Source: Opitutaceae bacterium (lineage in GTDB: Bacteria; Verrucomicrobiota; Verrucomicrobiia; Opitutales; Opitutaceae). Taken from it: DNA of 64,000 nt. The notes under the pieces are model-generated. The model worked only from the letters and a program-made list of their open reading frames with translations. It made no database searches and was not told the DNA's origin. The stretch lies in NCBI GenBank assembly GCA_028284235.1, contig JANQSC010000077.1, forward strand, positions 54,554-118,553, in the 5' to 3' direction. Below are positions 39,382 to 49,313 of the stretch, one piece after another. How positions within the stretch are numbered: the first letter of the stretch is position 1; every line of letters begins with the position of its first letter. A program made the translations under genes and the position numbers.

Positions 39382-40878
39382 TCAATAATCCGCGCCGGTT
39401 AAACTGTTGAGGACCGACTCCTGCCAGTTGCGCAGAACGACGCGGAGTCGCTCTGCCGTCTCGGGGTCGCGCTTGAGAAGATTGCGTGTCTCCTCGGGAT
39501 CACGTTTTAGATCGAAAAGTTCTTCTTTGACCGCGCCGTTCCTGTCTTCGTGGACCACCAGCTTCATCGATCCATCGATCACAGCTCTCGGCCCGACGTA
39601 GTCTGTATCCAGAACTTTGGGATAATGGAAATTGGTGAAGTTGCGCGTGAGCAAACCCCGCATTTTCTTCACTAGGGGAGTGGTGCCGACCTGCAGTTTC
39701 GGATCAATGTAAGGAACCGCTCCCGACGCCTCGTCCGGGGCGTTTCTGAATTGCCAGAAATAAAGGGGGTTCGAGCGTTCGGCCATTTTTCCGTCGATCA
39801 ACGGCGTCAAGTCGATTCCATCAATTGGCCGGTCCGGAAGCGGCTGACCCGCGATCCCGCAAATGGTCGGCAGCAAGTCGCTCGTGCTCGTCCGGATCGA
39901 CGTTCGGCGCGGCTTCGGTATCCGAGCCGGCCATTCGATCACACCGGGAACGAGGATACCCCCATCGTAAACCATCCCTTTGACGCCGCGATGTGGCGTG
40001 ATCAATGATCCGTCCGAAGAAGTTCCGTTGTCGCCGCAGTAAAAAAGGAGCGTGTTCTCACGCAGCCCCGCGTCCTCGAGGTAGCTGCGCAAGGTCCCGA
40101 TTGAGCGATCCATCGCGGTTATCTCTGCATACCGCTCACGCAGCACATCCCCTTGCGGGCGCTCTGTCCGCTCGCCGGTCTCGTTGGACGTGAGTCGCAC
40201 CCGTTTTTCCGAATACTTGGCGGGCAGCGCGTCGTAGAGCGCCAGGTCGTCGGGCAAGCCGCTGTACGGCTCGTGGGGCGAGCCGAACCAGACCACCGAG
40301 AAGATCGGTTGCCCGCTGCCTTTGACGCGAGCGATAAAATTGATCAACTCGCGAATGAGTACTTCCGAACTTTCACCCGGATACACTCTAGGCGGGCCGC
40401 CATTGCTGGAAAAAGACGCGTTGAGCTCGAAAAAATTGTCGTGCGAAAGCCACTCGTCGAAGCCCATCGCTCCCGGGTTGACGGGCGAGCCTGTTTTGAC
40501 CGTTCCGATGTGCCATTTGCCGAAATGAGCGCTTCGATAGCCCGCTTTGGCCAAAATGTGGGCGCTGGTGATTTCTTCCGGTCGAACCGACCAGCCCGGC
40601 GAAAAGGTGCCCATCCGATTCGGATGGCGCCCCGTCATGAAGCTGGCTCGCGTCGGTGAACAGCTCGGGTGGGCCGCGTAGAAATTCTCCAAGTGGAGAC
40701 CGGTCGCTGCCATCTCGTCCAGCACCGGGGTCTTGACGTACGGATGGCCATTGTAACCGGTCTCCTCCCATCCGTGGTCGTCGCCCATCAACAGGATGAT
40801 GTTCGGCAACTCCGCCGAGGCGGAAAGGGAAGCAAAGATCGACAATGCCGTTAGAGCGAAAAAGGCTTTGAGTTTCAT
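39382..40878 (-). CDS. sulfatase
   Basis: LPNIILLMGDDHGWEETGYNGH and CSPTRASFMTGRHPNRMG. Start moved to MKLKAFFALTALSIFA. Confidence 0.9.
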   Translation of the reverse strand: MKLKAFFALTALSIFASLSASAELPNIILLMGDDHGWEETGYNGHPYVKTPVLDEMAATGLHLENFYAAHPSCSPTRASFMTGRHPNRMGTFSPGWSVRPEEITSAHILAKAGYRSAHFGKWHIGTVKTGSPVNPGAMGFDEWLSHDNFFELNASFSSNGGPPRVYPGESSEVLIRELINFIARVKGSGQPIFSVVWFGSPHEPYSGLPDDLALYDALPAKYSEKRVRLTSNETGERTERPQGDVLRERYAEITAMDRSIGTLRSYLEDAGLRENTLLFYCGDNGTSSDGSLITPHRGVKGMVYDGGILVPGVIEWPARIPKPRRTSIRTSTSDLLPTICGIAGQPLPDRPIDGIDLTPLIDGKMAERSNPLYFWQFRNAPDEASGAVPYIDPKLQVGTTPLVKKMRGLLTRNFTNFHYPKVLDTDYVGPRAVIDGSMKLVVHEDRNGAVKEELFDLKRDPEETRNLLKRDPETAERLRVVLRNWQESVLNSLTGADY

Positions 40879-40968
40879 AAACGAGACGGTTGCGAGGACG
40901 ACAGAGGAAACACAAAAAATGGGCCTTCCAACCAAGCAGGTCAAGCGCACCGAGAAATGCGAGTAATG

Positions 40969-41141
40969 TTTAACAGTCGCCTCACGGCGAAATGACGCTT
41001 CGCGTCACAAGGATCCCATCCCGCTGAGCGGGACGGGACAAGGATTGAAGACGACCCGCAATATCTTGTTCGCGAAGCGATCCTGGTTCCGACCCGTCGA
41101 AGCGGGACGGAATTTGATCTCGAAGAGATCACTGTTTAAAA
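40969..41141. repeat. three-hairpin repeat, inverted pair (heads outward)
   Basis: TTTAACAG[TCGCCtcacGGCGA]AA[TGACGCttcGCGTCA]CAAGGAT[CCCATCCCGCTgAGCGGGACGGG]ACAAGGATT, with the opposite unit on the minus strand starting TTTAAACAGTGATCTC. Confidence 0.8.
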
Positions 41142-41155
41142 ATGCGTTCTTGGAA

Positions 41156-42544
41156 CTAATCTAACGTATCGTCCCACCGATCGAACTCGTTCACCAGTTC
41201 TTGGAGTTTCCTCGGATTCGCCATCGCCAAATCGCGCGATTCCGCGATGTCCGTATTCAATGAATACAGTTTCCACGGAAGTTCCGGGCGTTCCCTCACG
41301 ATTTTCCAATCGCCCTTTCGCAAAGCGGCGTGGGTTCGGTAGATGAAGAAGAGCGACTCGTGGGGCGACTCCTCCCCCTGGATCAAAACCGGAAGCGGGT
41401 TCTTCCCGTCCAACACGCGACCCGATGGTAGCGGCGCCTCCGCAAGACGAGCGCAGGCGATCATCAGGTCGGGCGACCAAAGCGGTTCGGAAATGCGGGA
41501 GCCTGCTTGGATCTTGCCGGGCCATCGGGCCATCGCCGTCACGCGGATTCCGCCTTCCCAGCAAGTGACGCCGCCACTGCGCAGCGGCGTATTGATGCCG
41601 ACGTCGAGACCCGCGCGATCGAGGCGGAATGCGCCGTTGTCCGACATGAAAAACAAGAACGTGTTCTCCGCCTCGCCAGTCGCCTCCAGCGCGTCGAGTA
41701 CGCGCCCCAAAGCTGTGTCCAAGGCAGTGACGACCGCGAAGTAGCGTTTTTCCGGATCCGCCTCGTCCGCTTCGAATGGATACGGCTCGAACGCCCAATC
41801 CGGCGCTTGCCACTCGTTTGGCTGGCCAGGTCGCTTGTTTCCCGCCGTGGGAAAGTGCGGCGCATTGAATGGCAGGTAGCAAAACCAGGGACGGTCCGCC
41901 GCAGAGTGGCGTTCAATAAAGTCAATCGCCGCGTCGGCGAATATATCCGTCGTGTATTCTCCCTCTCGGTACAGAGGTTCGATTCCCTCGTACAAATCGT
42001 GTTTTTCCCGGTAGTTGTGATAGTAGTAGTCGCAATTTCCCGACGCGTTGCCGATAAACTCGTCGAATCCGCGCTCGGTCGGTCGCGACCCCTCCGCAAA
42101 GCCGATATTCCACTTCCCAAAGCATCCCGTCGCGTAGGCATGCGGACCCGCTTTCAGTACACTCGGAATCAACACTTCGCTCTGTTCCAGTCCGACGCCA
42201 TAGTTTCCTTCCACCCCCGGCAGTTGGTAGTCCAGACCGTGACGCTGGGCAATCCTCCCGGTCAGCAGGCAGGCCCGGGAAACCGTGCAAGTCGACGAGG
42301 CCGTATAAAAGTCAGTTAGAAGCGCGCTTTCCGCCGCCAAGCGATCGAAGCTGGGGGCGACGATCTTCGATTCCGGATTGTAGCAAGGCAGGTCGCCATA
42401 GCCGAGGTTGTCCGCAGTAATGATCAGAATGTTCGGAGGCGACCCTGCCAAAGGACCCGCCAAGGCGATCAGAATGCCCAACCAACCGGTCAAACTCAGA
42501 AGCCTAGGCACTCTCGCCGTATTCAAATGATCACTCCCACCCAT
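41156..42544 (-). CDS. sulfatase with atypical CTVSR signature
   Basis: PPNILIITADNLGYGDLPCYNPES; TCTVSRACLLTGRIAQRHG; start overlaps the end of the upstream gene by 14 nt. Confidence 0.88.
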   Translation of the reverse strand: MGGSDHLNTARVPRLLSLTGWLGILIALAGPLAGSPPNILIITADNLGYGDLPCYNPESKIVAPSFDRLAAESALLTDFYTASSTCTVSRACLLTGRIAQRHGLDYQLPGVEGNYGVGLEQSEVLIPSVLKAGPHAYATGCFGKWNIGFAEGSRPTERGFDEFIGNASGNCDYYYHNYREKHDLYEGIEPLYREGEYTTDIFADAAIDFIERHSAADRPWFCYLPFNAPHFPTAGNKRPGQPNEWQAPDWAFEPYPFEADEADPEKRYFAVVTALDTALGRVLDALEATGEAENTFLFFMSDNGAFRLDRAGLDVGINTPLRSGGVTCWEGGIRVTAMARWPGKIQAGSRISEPLWSPDLMIACARLAEAPLPSGRVLDGKNPLPVLIQGEESPHESLFFIYRTHAALRKGDWKIVRERPELPWKLYSLNTDIAESRDLAMANPRKLQELVNEFDRWDDTLD

Positions 42545-44114
42545 TGTTCATCAAAACTCCTTCCACCGAAACGGGTACACCGCCCCGACGCTTGCTCTCG
42601 TCCGCCGCTTCCATAAACGCGTAAATCTCAATCGTCTCCTCCAGCGAAACCGGAGCCACTCCCGTCCGGAAAAATCGGACGATCTCCCGCAACATCGGCG
42701 TGTAGTCGCCTCCGCGCGACTGACTCACGACTCGCTCCGTGCCGAACGCGGTTACTTTGTATTCAAATTTCGAATTGCGAATCCCGTAGACCGTTCCAAT
42801 TTTTCCGTCCTGCCAAATACCCGTAATGACATCGTTGTCCGGCGTAAAACTACGCGTCACCGTCCTAACCCCGGGGCCCATCACCGTGAACAGCGCTTCA
42901 GTCGGATGGATTCCGTACCAAAAAAAGTCCGGATGGTTGGGCTCCCGTGTCGCCGGGCCATAAGAGATCGCCCCTTTGAGCGCTCCTTTCTCCGCCTCCG
43001 CCACGTCGACAACGCCGGGATAGAATCGCAGAGACGAAGAACTCCAGCACGGGACTCCTGTTCGCCGAGCTATCTTATAGATTGTAATCGCGTCCTCGAG
43101 AGAACCCGCGATCGGCTTGTCGATAAACAGCGGCAGACCCGCTTCGAAGACCGGCTTGGCCTGCTCGAGATGCGGTCGCCCATCCACGCTCTCCAGCATG
43201 ACCGCGTCGACATTCGCGCACATCGCTTCGATCGAATCGTAGAGGACCACCCCGTACTCTTCCGTGAGCGTACGCGTAAACCCCTCGATACGATCCGCGC
43301 TGGCCGGAATGTCCGGACTCCCTCCTTTGAACGCCGCTACCACGCGGGCTCCCGGTACGTGGTTTTCGTGCTCCGAATTGTTGAAGCGACTGGTGAACGC
43401 GATCACATGCGACGTATCCAAACCAATCATACCGACTTTGAAAACCAAGTCCGGCCGCTCTCGCTCAATCGCGTCTACAACTTGGTCCGCGAGAATACTG
43501 GACCCTTCCGGCGTGTAGTGCACATCACCTGGGGCCCGAAAGAGGCCCGGCTCAAACTCAGCTGTAAGTCCATGAAGATCGTTCACCGGGACGCCGTTCC
43601 GGGCCATCACTTTCGCCGCGACCGCGTTGTAGCGCGCGTCGTCCCCGAGCTTCCGCCCCGCTTCGCCTTCGGGCACGTAGGATGTATTCGCCCAGATCAA
43701 CTGGGCATTCGTCTTTTTTAGGCGCGAAACGAGCCTCTCCAAATTGCTCGCGTAATCGTTCAAGGTCGTGGTTACGGTCCCCCGCTCCTTGTCGCGATTC
43801 CCTTGATTCGGACTGTCCGGATGCCGGTAGCACAAGTCCCACAAGCCCCAATTAAAGTGGATGACATCCCACTTCTCGTCCCCGAGCCAATCGTCGAGCT
43901 TCAGCAGTCCCGTCCCCGTATGCTGGGCGTTTCCAGGAATCCGCTCTACAACGGCCCGGCCCTGAAAGCGCTCCGCCACAAAAGGCGTATAGCCAATCGA
44001 AATGGAGTCTCCAACTATCAGGATCCGGGGCAGGGTTTCCGATTCAGAAGCGGCGGACAATGGACCCACGCAAGTGACGAACAGAAGAAGGAAACGGAGG
44101 AGGAGTCGACTCAT
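42531..44114 (-). CDS. SGNH/GDSL hydrolase domain fused to Gfo/Idh/MocA-like oxidoreductase domain
   Basis: SGNH blocks GDSISIGY, NWGLWDL, DVHYTPEG; then FKVGMIGLDTSHV...GLPLFIDKPIAGSLEDA. Start moved to MSRLLLRFLLLFV. Confidence 0.85.
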   Translation of the reverse strand: MSRLLLRFLLLFVTCVGPLSAASESETLPRILIVGDSISIGYTPFVAERFQGRAVVERIPGNAQHTGTGLLKLDDWLGDEKWDVIHFNWGLWDLCYRHPDSPNQGNRDKERGTVTTTLNDYASNLERLVSRLKKTNAQLIWANTSYVPEGEAGRKLGDDARYNAVAAKVMARNGVPVNDLHGLTAEFEPGLFRAPGDVHYTPEGSSILADQVVDAIERERPDLVFKVGMIGLDTSHVIAFTSRFNNSEHENHVPGARVVAAFKGGSPDIPASADRIEGFTRTLTEEYGVVLYDSIEAMCANVDAVMLESVDGRPHLEQAKPVFEAGLPLFIDKPIAGSLEDAITIYKIARRTGVPCWSSSSLRFYPGVVDVAEAEKGALKGAISYGPATREPNHPDFFWYGIHPTEALFTVMGPGVRTVTRSFTPDNDVITGIWQDGKIGTVYGIRNSKFEYKVTAFGTERVVSQSRGGDYTPMLREIVRFFRTGVAPVSLEETIEIYAFMEAADESKRRGGVPVSVEGVLMNNGWE

Positions 44115-44272
44115 AGGAAAAACAAAACAGTGGCTCGCAATCACGCCGAAGGCAAGCGCTCGCGACCGCAATCGACGTCGCTTTACGGGAACACGCAATT
44201 TCGCTTGTTCCCGCCCGCCAATTGAGAAAAAATAGACGTTTCAGCGAATACGCACTCAACCCCCGCCCCGCC

Positions 44273-45553
44273 ATGACCTCATCCCCATTCTCCCGACGCG
44301 ACTTCGTCAAATCCGCCGGAGCGCTCAGCGCCGCCTCCTTCGCCGTCCTCCCCAACGTCCGCGGCCAGAACGCGCCTTCCCGCAAACTCCGCGTCGGCGT
44401 CATGGGGCTCAAGCGCGGCGCCGCCCATATACGGAGCTTCCAAAAGGCGACCAACGTCGAGATCGCCTACGTTTGCGACGTCGACTCGAGTCGGGCGGAA
44501 GCCGGCGGCGTATTGGCAAGTCAAGGACAGGCAAAACCTCCGAAAGTCGTGGGCGACTTTCGGAGCATTCTCGACGACGACTCGGTCGACATCCTCTCGA
44601 TCGCCGCTCCCAATTTCTGGCAGGCTCCCGCCACGATCCTCGCCTGCGAGGCCGGCAAGCACGTCTACGTAGAGAAACCCGGTAGCCACACGCCTCAAGA
44701 AGCCGAGTGGATGGTCGCCGCCGCTAGAAAGTACGACCGGCGCGTTCAACTGGGCACGCAGCGTCGCAGCTACGCATCGATGATTCAAGGCATGGACGCG
44801 CTTCACAGCGGGATTATCGGCAAGGTTCGCTTCGCCCGCGCCTGGTATCGAAACACGCGCGGCTCTATCGGTCGCGGCAAGGTCGCGCCTGTCCCGAAGC
44901 AGCTCGACTACGATCTCTGGCAGGGACCCGTTCCCGAGCAACCCTACCGGGACAACCTCATCCACTACAATTGGCACTGGCGGTGGGACTACGGCGGGGG
45001 CGAGCTGATCAACAACGGCGTCCACGCCCTCGACATCGCCCGCTGGGGCCTCGGCGTGGAGTATCCCACGCGCGTCAGCTATTTCGGCGGGCGCTACCAT
45101 TTCGACGACGATCAGGAAACTCCGGATACAGGAACCGCCCAGTTCGATTTCGGCGACGTCGGCGCCTCTTGGGACGGGAGCAGTTGTCACCGACGCGACG
45201 GCGACAACCTCGCCTTCTGCACTTTCTACGGGGACGGCGGATCCATCGCGTTCGACACCGCTGGATACACGGTCTACGATTCCAAAGGCCTGCTCCTCAA
45301 AAAAGTGAAAGGCACGCCCGGCGACGTGCCCCACTTCCAAAATCTATGCGACGCAATCCGTGACGACGCGCCGCTCAATCAGGAGATCGCCGAAGGCCAG
45401 AAAAGCACTCTCTGGTGCCACCTGGGAAATATCGCCCTGCGCACAGGCAGCGTATTGGACATCGACCCAAACAACGGCCGCATCCTCAACAACAGCGCCG
45501 CCCAGAAACTCGCGAAACGAACCTACCGCAAAGGCTGGCAACCGCGAGTTTAA
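44273..45553 (+). CDS. Gfo/Idh/MocA family oxidoreductase, Tat-type signal
   Basis: SRRDFVKSAGALSAASFA; LRVGVMGLKRGAAHIR; KHVYVEKPGSHTPQEAEWM. Confidence 0.9.
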   Translation: MTSSPFSRRDFVKSAGALSAASFAVLPNVRGQNAPSRKLRVGVMGLKRGAAHIRSFQKATNVEIAYVCDVDSSRAEAGGVLASQGQAKPPKVVGDFRSILDDDSVDILSIAAPNFWQAPATILACEAGKHVYVEKPGSHTPQEAEWMVAAARKYDRRVQLGTQRRSYASMIQGMDALHSGIIGKVRFARAWYRNTRGSIGRGKVAPVPKQLDYDLWQGPVPEQPYRDNLIHYNWHWRWDYGGGELINNGVHALDIARWGLGVEYPTRVSYFGGRYHFDDDQETPDTGTAQFDFGDVGASWDGSSCHRRDGDNLAFCTFYGDGGSIAFDTAGYTVYDSKGLLLKKVKGTPGDVPHFQNLCDAIRDDAPLNQEIAEGQKSTLWCHLGNIALRTGSVLDIDPNNGRILNNSAAQKLAKRTYRKGWQPRV

Positions 45554-45577
45554 GAATTCTAGTCAACTAGATGGTGA

Positions 45578-45607
45578 TGTAGGGGCGTTGCTTGCGACGC
45601 CCCTACA
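45578..45607. repeat. palindromic repeat TGTAGGGGCGT-N8-ACGCCCCTACA
   Basis: Near-identical to 8057-8088; between the ends of convergent genes 44273-45553 and 45618-46511. Confidence 0.9.
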
Positions 45608-45617
45608 CAGGTTGGAG

Positions 45618-46511
45618 CTAGTCCAACCGCTCGGATACAAACGAACCGATCCGTTCGATCGCGTCCAAAGCCTCCGGAATATTGGGGACCACGTGCTGGC
45701 TATTGTGCCAGCCGTGAATCACGTCCTCAAACGGCTCGAAGCGGACCGGTACGCCCGCCGCTCGAGCCTCGTTCACGTATGCTAAAGCGTCGCCGTACAT
45801 GGTCTCGGAAGTCCCCGCCTGCACCAGCATCGGCGGCAGTCCTTCTAGATCCGAGTAAACCGGCGACGCCAGTGGATCCTTCGGATCCGTTCCTCTCAGA
45901 TACTGCGCCGCCATCCGATCCAAATACTCCTTCGAAATAGAAGGGTCCGATTGCACATTGGAAACAAAGGTCTCGGCGCTTTGCGTCAAATCCGTCCACG
46001 GTGAGAGGAGAACCGCAGCGCACGGCATCGCTTCGTCGTTTAATTTCAATCGCGCCAAAAGCGCTGCAGTCAAGCCGCCCCCTGCCGAACTACCGCCTAC
46101 AACGATGCGATTCGCCTCTATCCCCTGCCCCAGCAACCAATGGTACGCCGCGTAGGCGTCGTCCACCGCGGCCGGAAACGGATGCTCTGGCGCTAGACGG
46201 TAGTCGACCGTGAAACAACGGCAACCGCAGGCCGCGCTCAAATCGGAAGCGATCCGCCGACTCGCAACCGCTGAGCTCCGATAGTAGCCGCCCCCGTGAA
46301 AAAACAGAAACACCGCGTCGCTCGAGGCCGAACGGGAAACCACCCATTCGCAATAGACGCCATCCGCGTCCACCGACTCGATATTCGTATCAACTGCAGG
46401 GATACGGCCGCCATCCGGCCCATCGCCTCGAAGCGCATCGATCGATTGGGTCGAATCGTAGGGATTGGCTCGTTTTAGTTCGATTAGTGTTTTCAATTCC
46501 TCGCTTGCCAT
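45618..46511 (-). CDS. alpha/beta hydrolase (hormone-sensitive-lipase-like)
   Basis: FLFFHGGGYYRSS oxyanion motif; GGSSAGGGLTAALL nucleophile elbow; VIHGWH. Confidence 0.93.
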   Translation of the reverse strand: MASEELKTLIELKRANPYDSTQSIDALRGDGPDGGRIPAVDTNIESVDADGVYCEWVVSRSASSDAVFLFFHGGGYYRSSAVASRRIASDLSAACGCRCFTVDYRLAPEHPFPAAVDDAYAAYHWLLGQGIEANRIVVGGSSAGGGLTAALLARLKLNDEAMPCAAVLLSPWTDLTQSAETFVSNVQSDPSISKEYLDRMAAQYLRGTDPKDPLASPVYSDLEGLPPMLVQAGTSETMYGDALAYVNEARAAGVPVRFEPFEDVIHGWHNSQHVVPNIPEALDAIERIGSFVSERLD

Positions 46512-46530
46512 AGTGATCGTTTCTTTTCTG

Positions 46531-46608
46531 TAGGGCTGGCGCTTGCGCCACGCCGCGTGGTTTTATATAGGACCTATACGTCCTATAGGTCCTATAAGTC
46601 CTATGGGC
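46531..46608. repeat. TAGGGC palindrome plus 9-bp tandem array
   Basis: TAGGGCTGGCGCTTGCGCCACGCCGCG followed by GACCTATAC GTCCTATAG GTCCTATAA GTCCTATGG. Confidence 0.75.
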
Positions 46609-46642
46609 AGCCCGTCGCGCATGAGAAGTCCCACCACCGCAG

Positions 46643-48367
46643 TCATTCGCTTTCCCCCTTCTCCGCCTTGCGGACAAAATAGTAAATTCCAGCGCCGATC
46701 ACGGCCAGAACCAAGGCGAGGATCGCCAGTAAAACCGCCTCTTCGCGATTCAGTCCCGACAGCGCAATCATCACGACCGCGACAACCCACAGGGAAACCG
46801 CCACCATTTTCGCCGGCAAGGGTGACGACTTCAACATTGGTTCCTCGCGAAACGCGCCTTGCCTCGCCCCCACTCGACTCCAGCCCGGGTGCTCTCCCTT
46901 GGATGCAAACTCAATCGTCAGGAGTATCGCAATTGGAAATACAATTCCCGCGGCGAGATCGACGATCCGCTTGTTGTCGGCGATAAACTCGACGAGCGGA
47001 TTGAGAGCGACTACTCCCGTCAGAAAACCGTTGTTGGACAAGCCAAACTTGACAATGAACGCGGTGAAGAAACCCGCCAGGATCGTCACCCAAACCGCTC
47101 GCAATCCGACCTTCTTTGAAAAAAGCCCCCAGAGCGTCGGCAAGAGCAAGGGTCCATTGAGTAGCGTATTGATTTCGATGATAAAACTCGTGTATCCATA
47201 TTTCGGTATGAGCAATGCCCCAGCCAGGACAATACCGCCCAGAACGACCGTCGCCACACGACCCACGAAAACAAGACGTCCTTCGCTCGCCACTTGATTC
47301 ACCACTCGATGGTACACCTCCGTCGTAAACGCGCCCGCGAATACATTTAGTCGCGTCGTCGCCATGCTGGCGGTCGCCGACACCATCGCCGCCACCATCA
47401 GCCCCATCATCCCCGCAGGGAGCACCGCTTGGCAGGCGAGGATATACGCCTGCTCCGAGTCGGCATTCGAATCGAGAGCGCGATACACGATAGGCGGCAG
47501 CATCCAGAGAATTGGAGTGAACAAGTAAAGCCCGCCGAACAAGTAGGCTGAAGCCCGGGCGTCCTTGACGCTCGGCACGCACAAGTAGCGTTGGACAAAG
47601 GTCCACTCCGCGCCAATGTTGAAAAAATTGACGATCATCCACCCGGTGACGAACCACCAGGTGAAGTCTGCGGCGACCGGGGAAGTAAATCCGTCCGGGA
47701 CGCGTTCCAAGAACGAACTCCAGCCACCGGCTTCGAGAAGAATCAAAGGGGCCACGAATACAACGGATACGGTGATGATAATGAACTGCAGCACATCCGT
47801 CATCAGGACCGCCCAAAGGCCCCCGACAAAGGTGATGACCACTACCAGAGCGCACAAAGCGATCGACGTATAGGTGACCGACAGTTGCCCCGTCGCCGCA
47901 TCCGCCAGGATGTGCCCTTCCGGCAAAGGCGCCAAGGCGCAGACGATTTTCGACAAGGCGTACACGCCGCCACCCATCGTGAACAGCGTGGCGACTCCCT
48001 TGAACCAGGTGTAGAACTGGACTACCGATCCGCCGAATCGCAAATTCAGGAACTCCGAAGCCGAATCGACCCCAAGCGTCTTCCAGCGACCGGCGACAAA
48101 GCGACCCACTAAGAGCGCCGCTACACCGTATCCAAGATTAATGACAATTGCGACTAGTCCGTAGCGATAGGCGATCCCGCCCCAAACCACGAAGGTTCCC
48201 GCCGAAAACTGTGTCATGTATCCTGACAACCCCGACACCCACCAAGGCGATTGGCCACCCGCGGAGAACATCTCTTTCGAGTTCTTCATCTTCCCCGCGA
48301 ACACCATCCCCGCAGCGACAATTCCACACACGTAGAGGAGAATTACCGTATAGTCGACTCCGGTCAT
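46643..48367 (-). CDS. SSS family sodium:solute symporter
   Basis: 13-14 TM-like profile; GGQSPWWVSGLSGYMTQFSAGTFVVWGGIAY; similar to 62130-63890. Confidence 0.92.
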   Translation of the reverse strand: MTGVDYTVILLYVCGIVAAGMVFAGKMKNSKEMFSAGGQSPWWVSGLSGYMTQFSAGTFVVWGGIAYRYGLVAIVINLGYGVAALLVGRFVAGRWKTLGVDSASEFLNLRFGGSVVQFYTWFKGVATLFTMGGGVYALSKIVCALAPLPEGHILADAATGQLSVTYTSIALCALVVVITFVGGLWAVLMTDVLQFIIITVSVVFVAPLILLEAGGWSSFLERVPDGFTSPVAADFTWWFVTGWMIVNFFNIGAEWTFVQRYLCVPSVKDARASAYLFGGLYLFTPILWMLPPIVYRALDSNADSEQAYILACQAVLPAGMMGLMVAAMVSATASMATTRLNVFAGAFTTEVYHRVVNQVASEGRLVFVGRVATVVLGGIVLAGALLIPKYGYTSFIIEINTLLNGPLLLPTLWGLFSKKVGLRAVWVTILAGFFTAFIVKFGLSNNGFLTGVVALNPLVEFIADNKRIVDLAAGIVFPIAILLTIEFASKGEHPGWSRVGARQGAFREEPMLKSSPLPAKMVAVSLWVVAVVMIALSGLNREEAVLLAILALVLAVIGAGIYYFVRKAEKGESE

Positions 48368-48602
48368 TGGGGAAACCGTATTTGCATAATCGTTACAGAT
48401 CTAATCGAAGAACTGAGAGGGGAACAACCTATCCACTTAAAATGGCTAGACTCGCTTTCATTCAACCCGACATCGCCCTCGGGTCAATGCCCATTCTAAT
48501 CGATTCCGGTCAACTGTAGACTAGGAAGGCTCTTGCGGGTCAAGCAACCCGAACGTACCTTCAATTTCGAGTCGCGGCGAAGCACAGTCGCCCCTCCAAT
48601 CG

Positions 48603-49313
48603 ATGAAGAAAACCCTTTCTACATTCGCCACAATCTTGCTCGTATCCAACACCTGGAGCCAGGATTTTGGTACACTGATATTCGAAGACACGTTCGACCG
48701 AAACGAATCGCAGGAACTCAAAGACGAGCCAGGCAACAACTGGACAACCAGCAGCGACAAAACAGCTAGGGGCCACAAGGAAGTCGACCTTCGGGACGGC
48801 CACATGTACATCTACACTCACGCGGAAGCGAATCACGCCACGTCCGTTAGGCAAGCCTTCGCATTCAAGGACGGGACCGTCGGACTTCGTTTCAAGTTCG
48901 ACGATCCGAACGATTCCCTAACCCTTAACTTCGCCGACTTGGAATTGAAATCCGTCTGGGCGGGCCACCTGTTCAAGGTCGCTCTCAGCGCCGACGGCGT
49001 GAAGCTAACCGACCAAAAAACCGGCGAGATGGACCTGAGAATTCGCAACGCTCGCAAGAACGGTTCAGTGACGTCCAAAATGAAAGCGCTCGTCGCCAAG
49101 AAGAGCGCCGTCTTCCCTTATCCAATCCAAACTGGCCGTTGGCATCAGGTATACGCGACAGTTGACGGCGACACGCTCACCTGCACGATAAACGGCAAAA
49201 CAGCCGGCGTGTTCCAATCGGAAGGCTTCGCCCACGAAACCAAGCGACTCCTCCGGCTTCTCGTTCCTAAAAACGCCCATGTCGACGACGTTAAAATCTG
49301 GAGACATAGATAG
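48603..49313 (+). CDS. secreted LamG/DUF1080-like protein
   Basis: Signal peptide; EDTFDRNESQELKDEPGNNWTT; HQVYATVDGDTLTCTINGKTAGVFQSEGF. Confidence 0.65.
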   Translation: MKKTLSTFATILLVSNTWSQDFGTLIFEDTFDRNESQELKDEPGNNWTTSSDKTARGHKEVDLRDGHMYIYTHAEANHATSVRQAFAFKDGTVGLRFKFDDPNDSLTLNFADLELKSVWAGHLFKVALSADGVKLTDQKTGEMDLRIRNARKNGSVTSKMKALVAKKSAVFPYPIQTGRWHQVYATVDGDTLTCTINGKTAGVFQSEGFAHETKRLLRLLVPKNAHVDDVKIWRHR

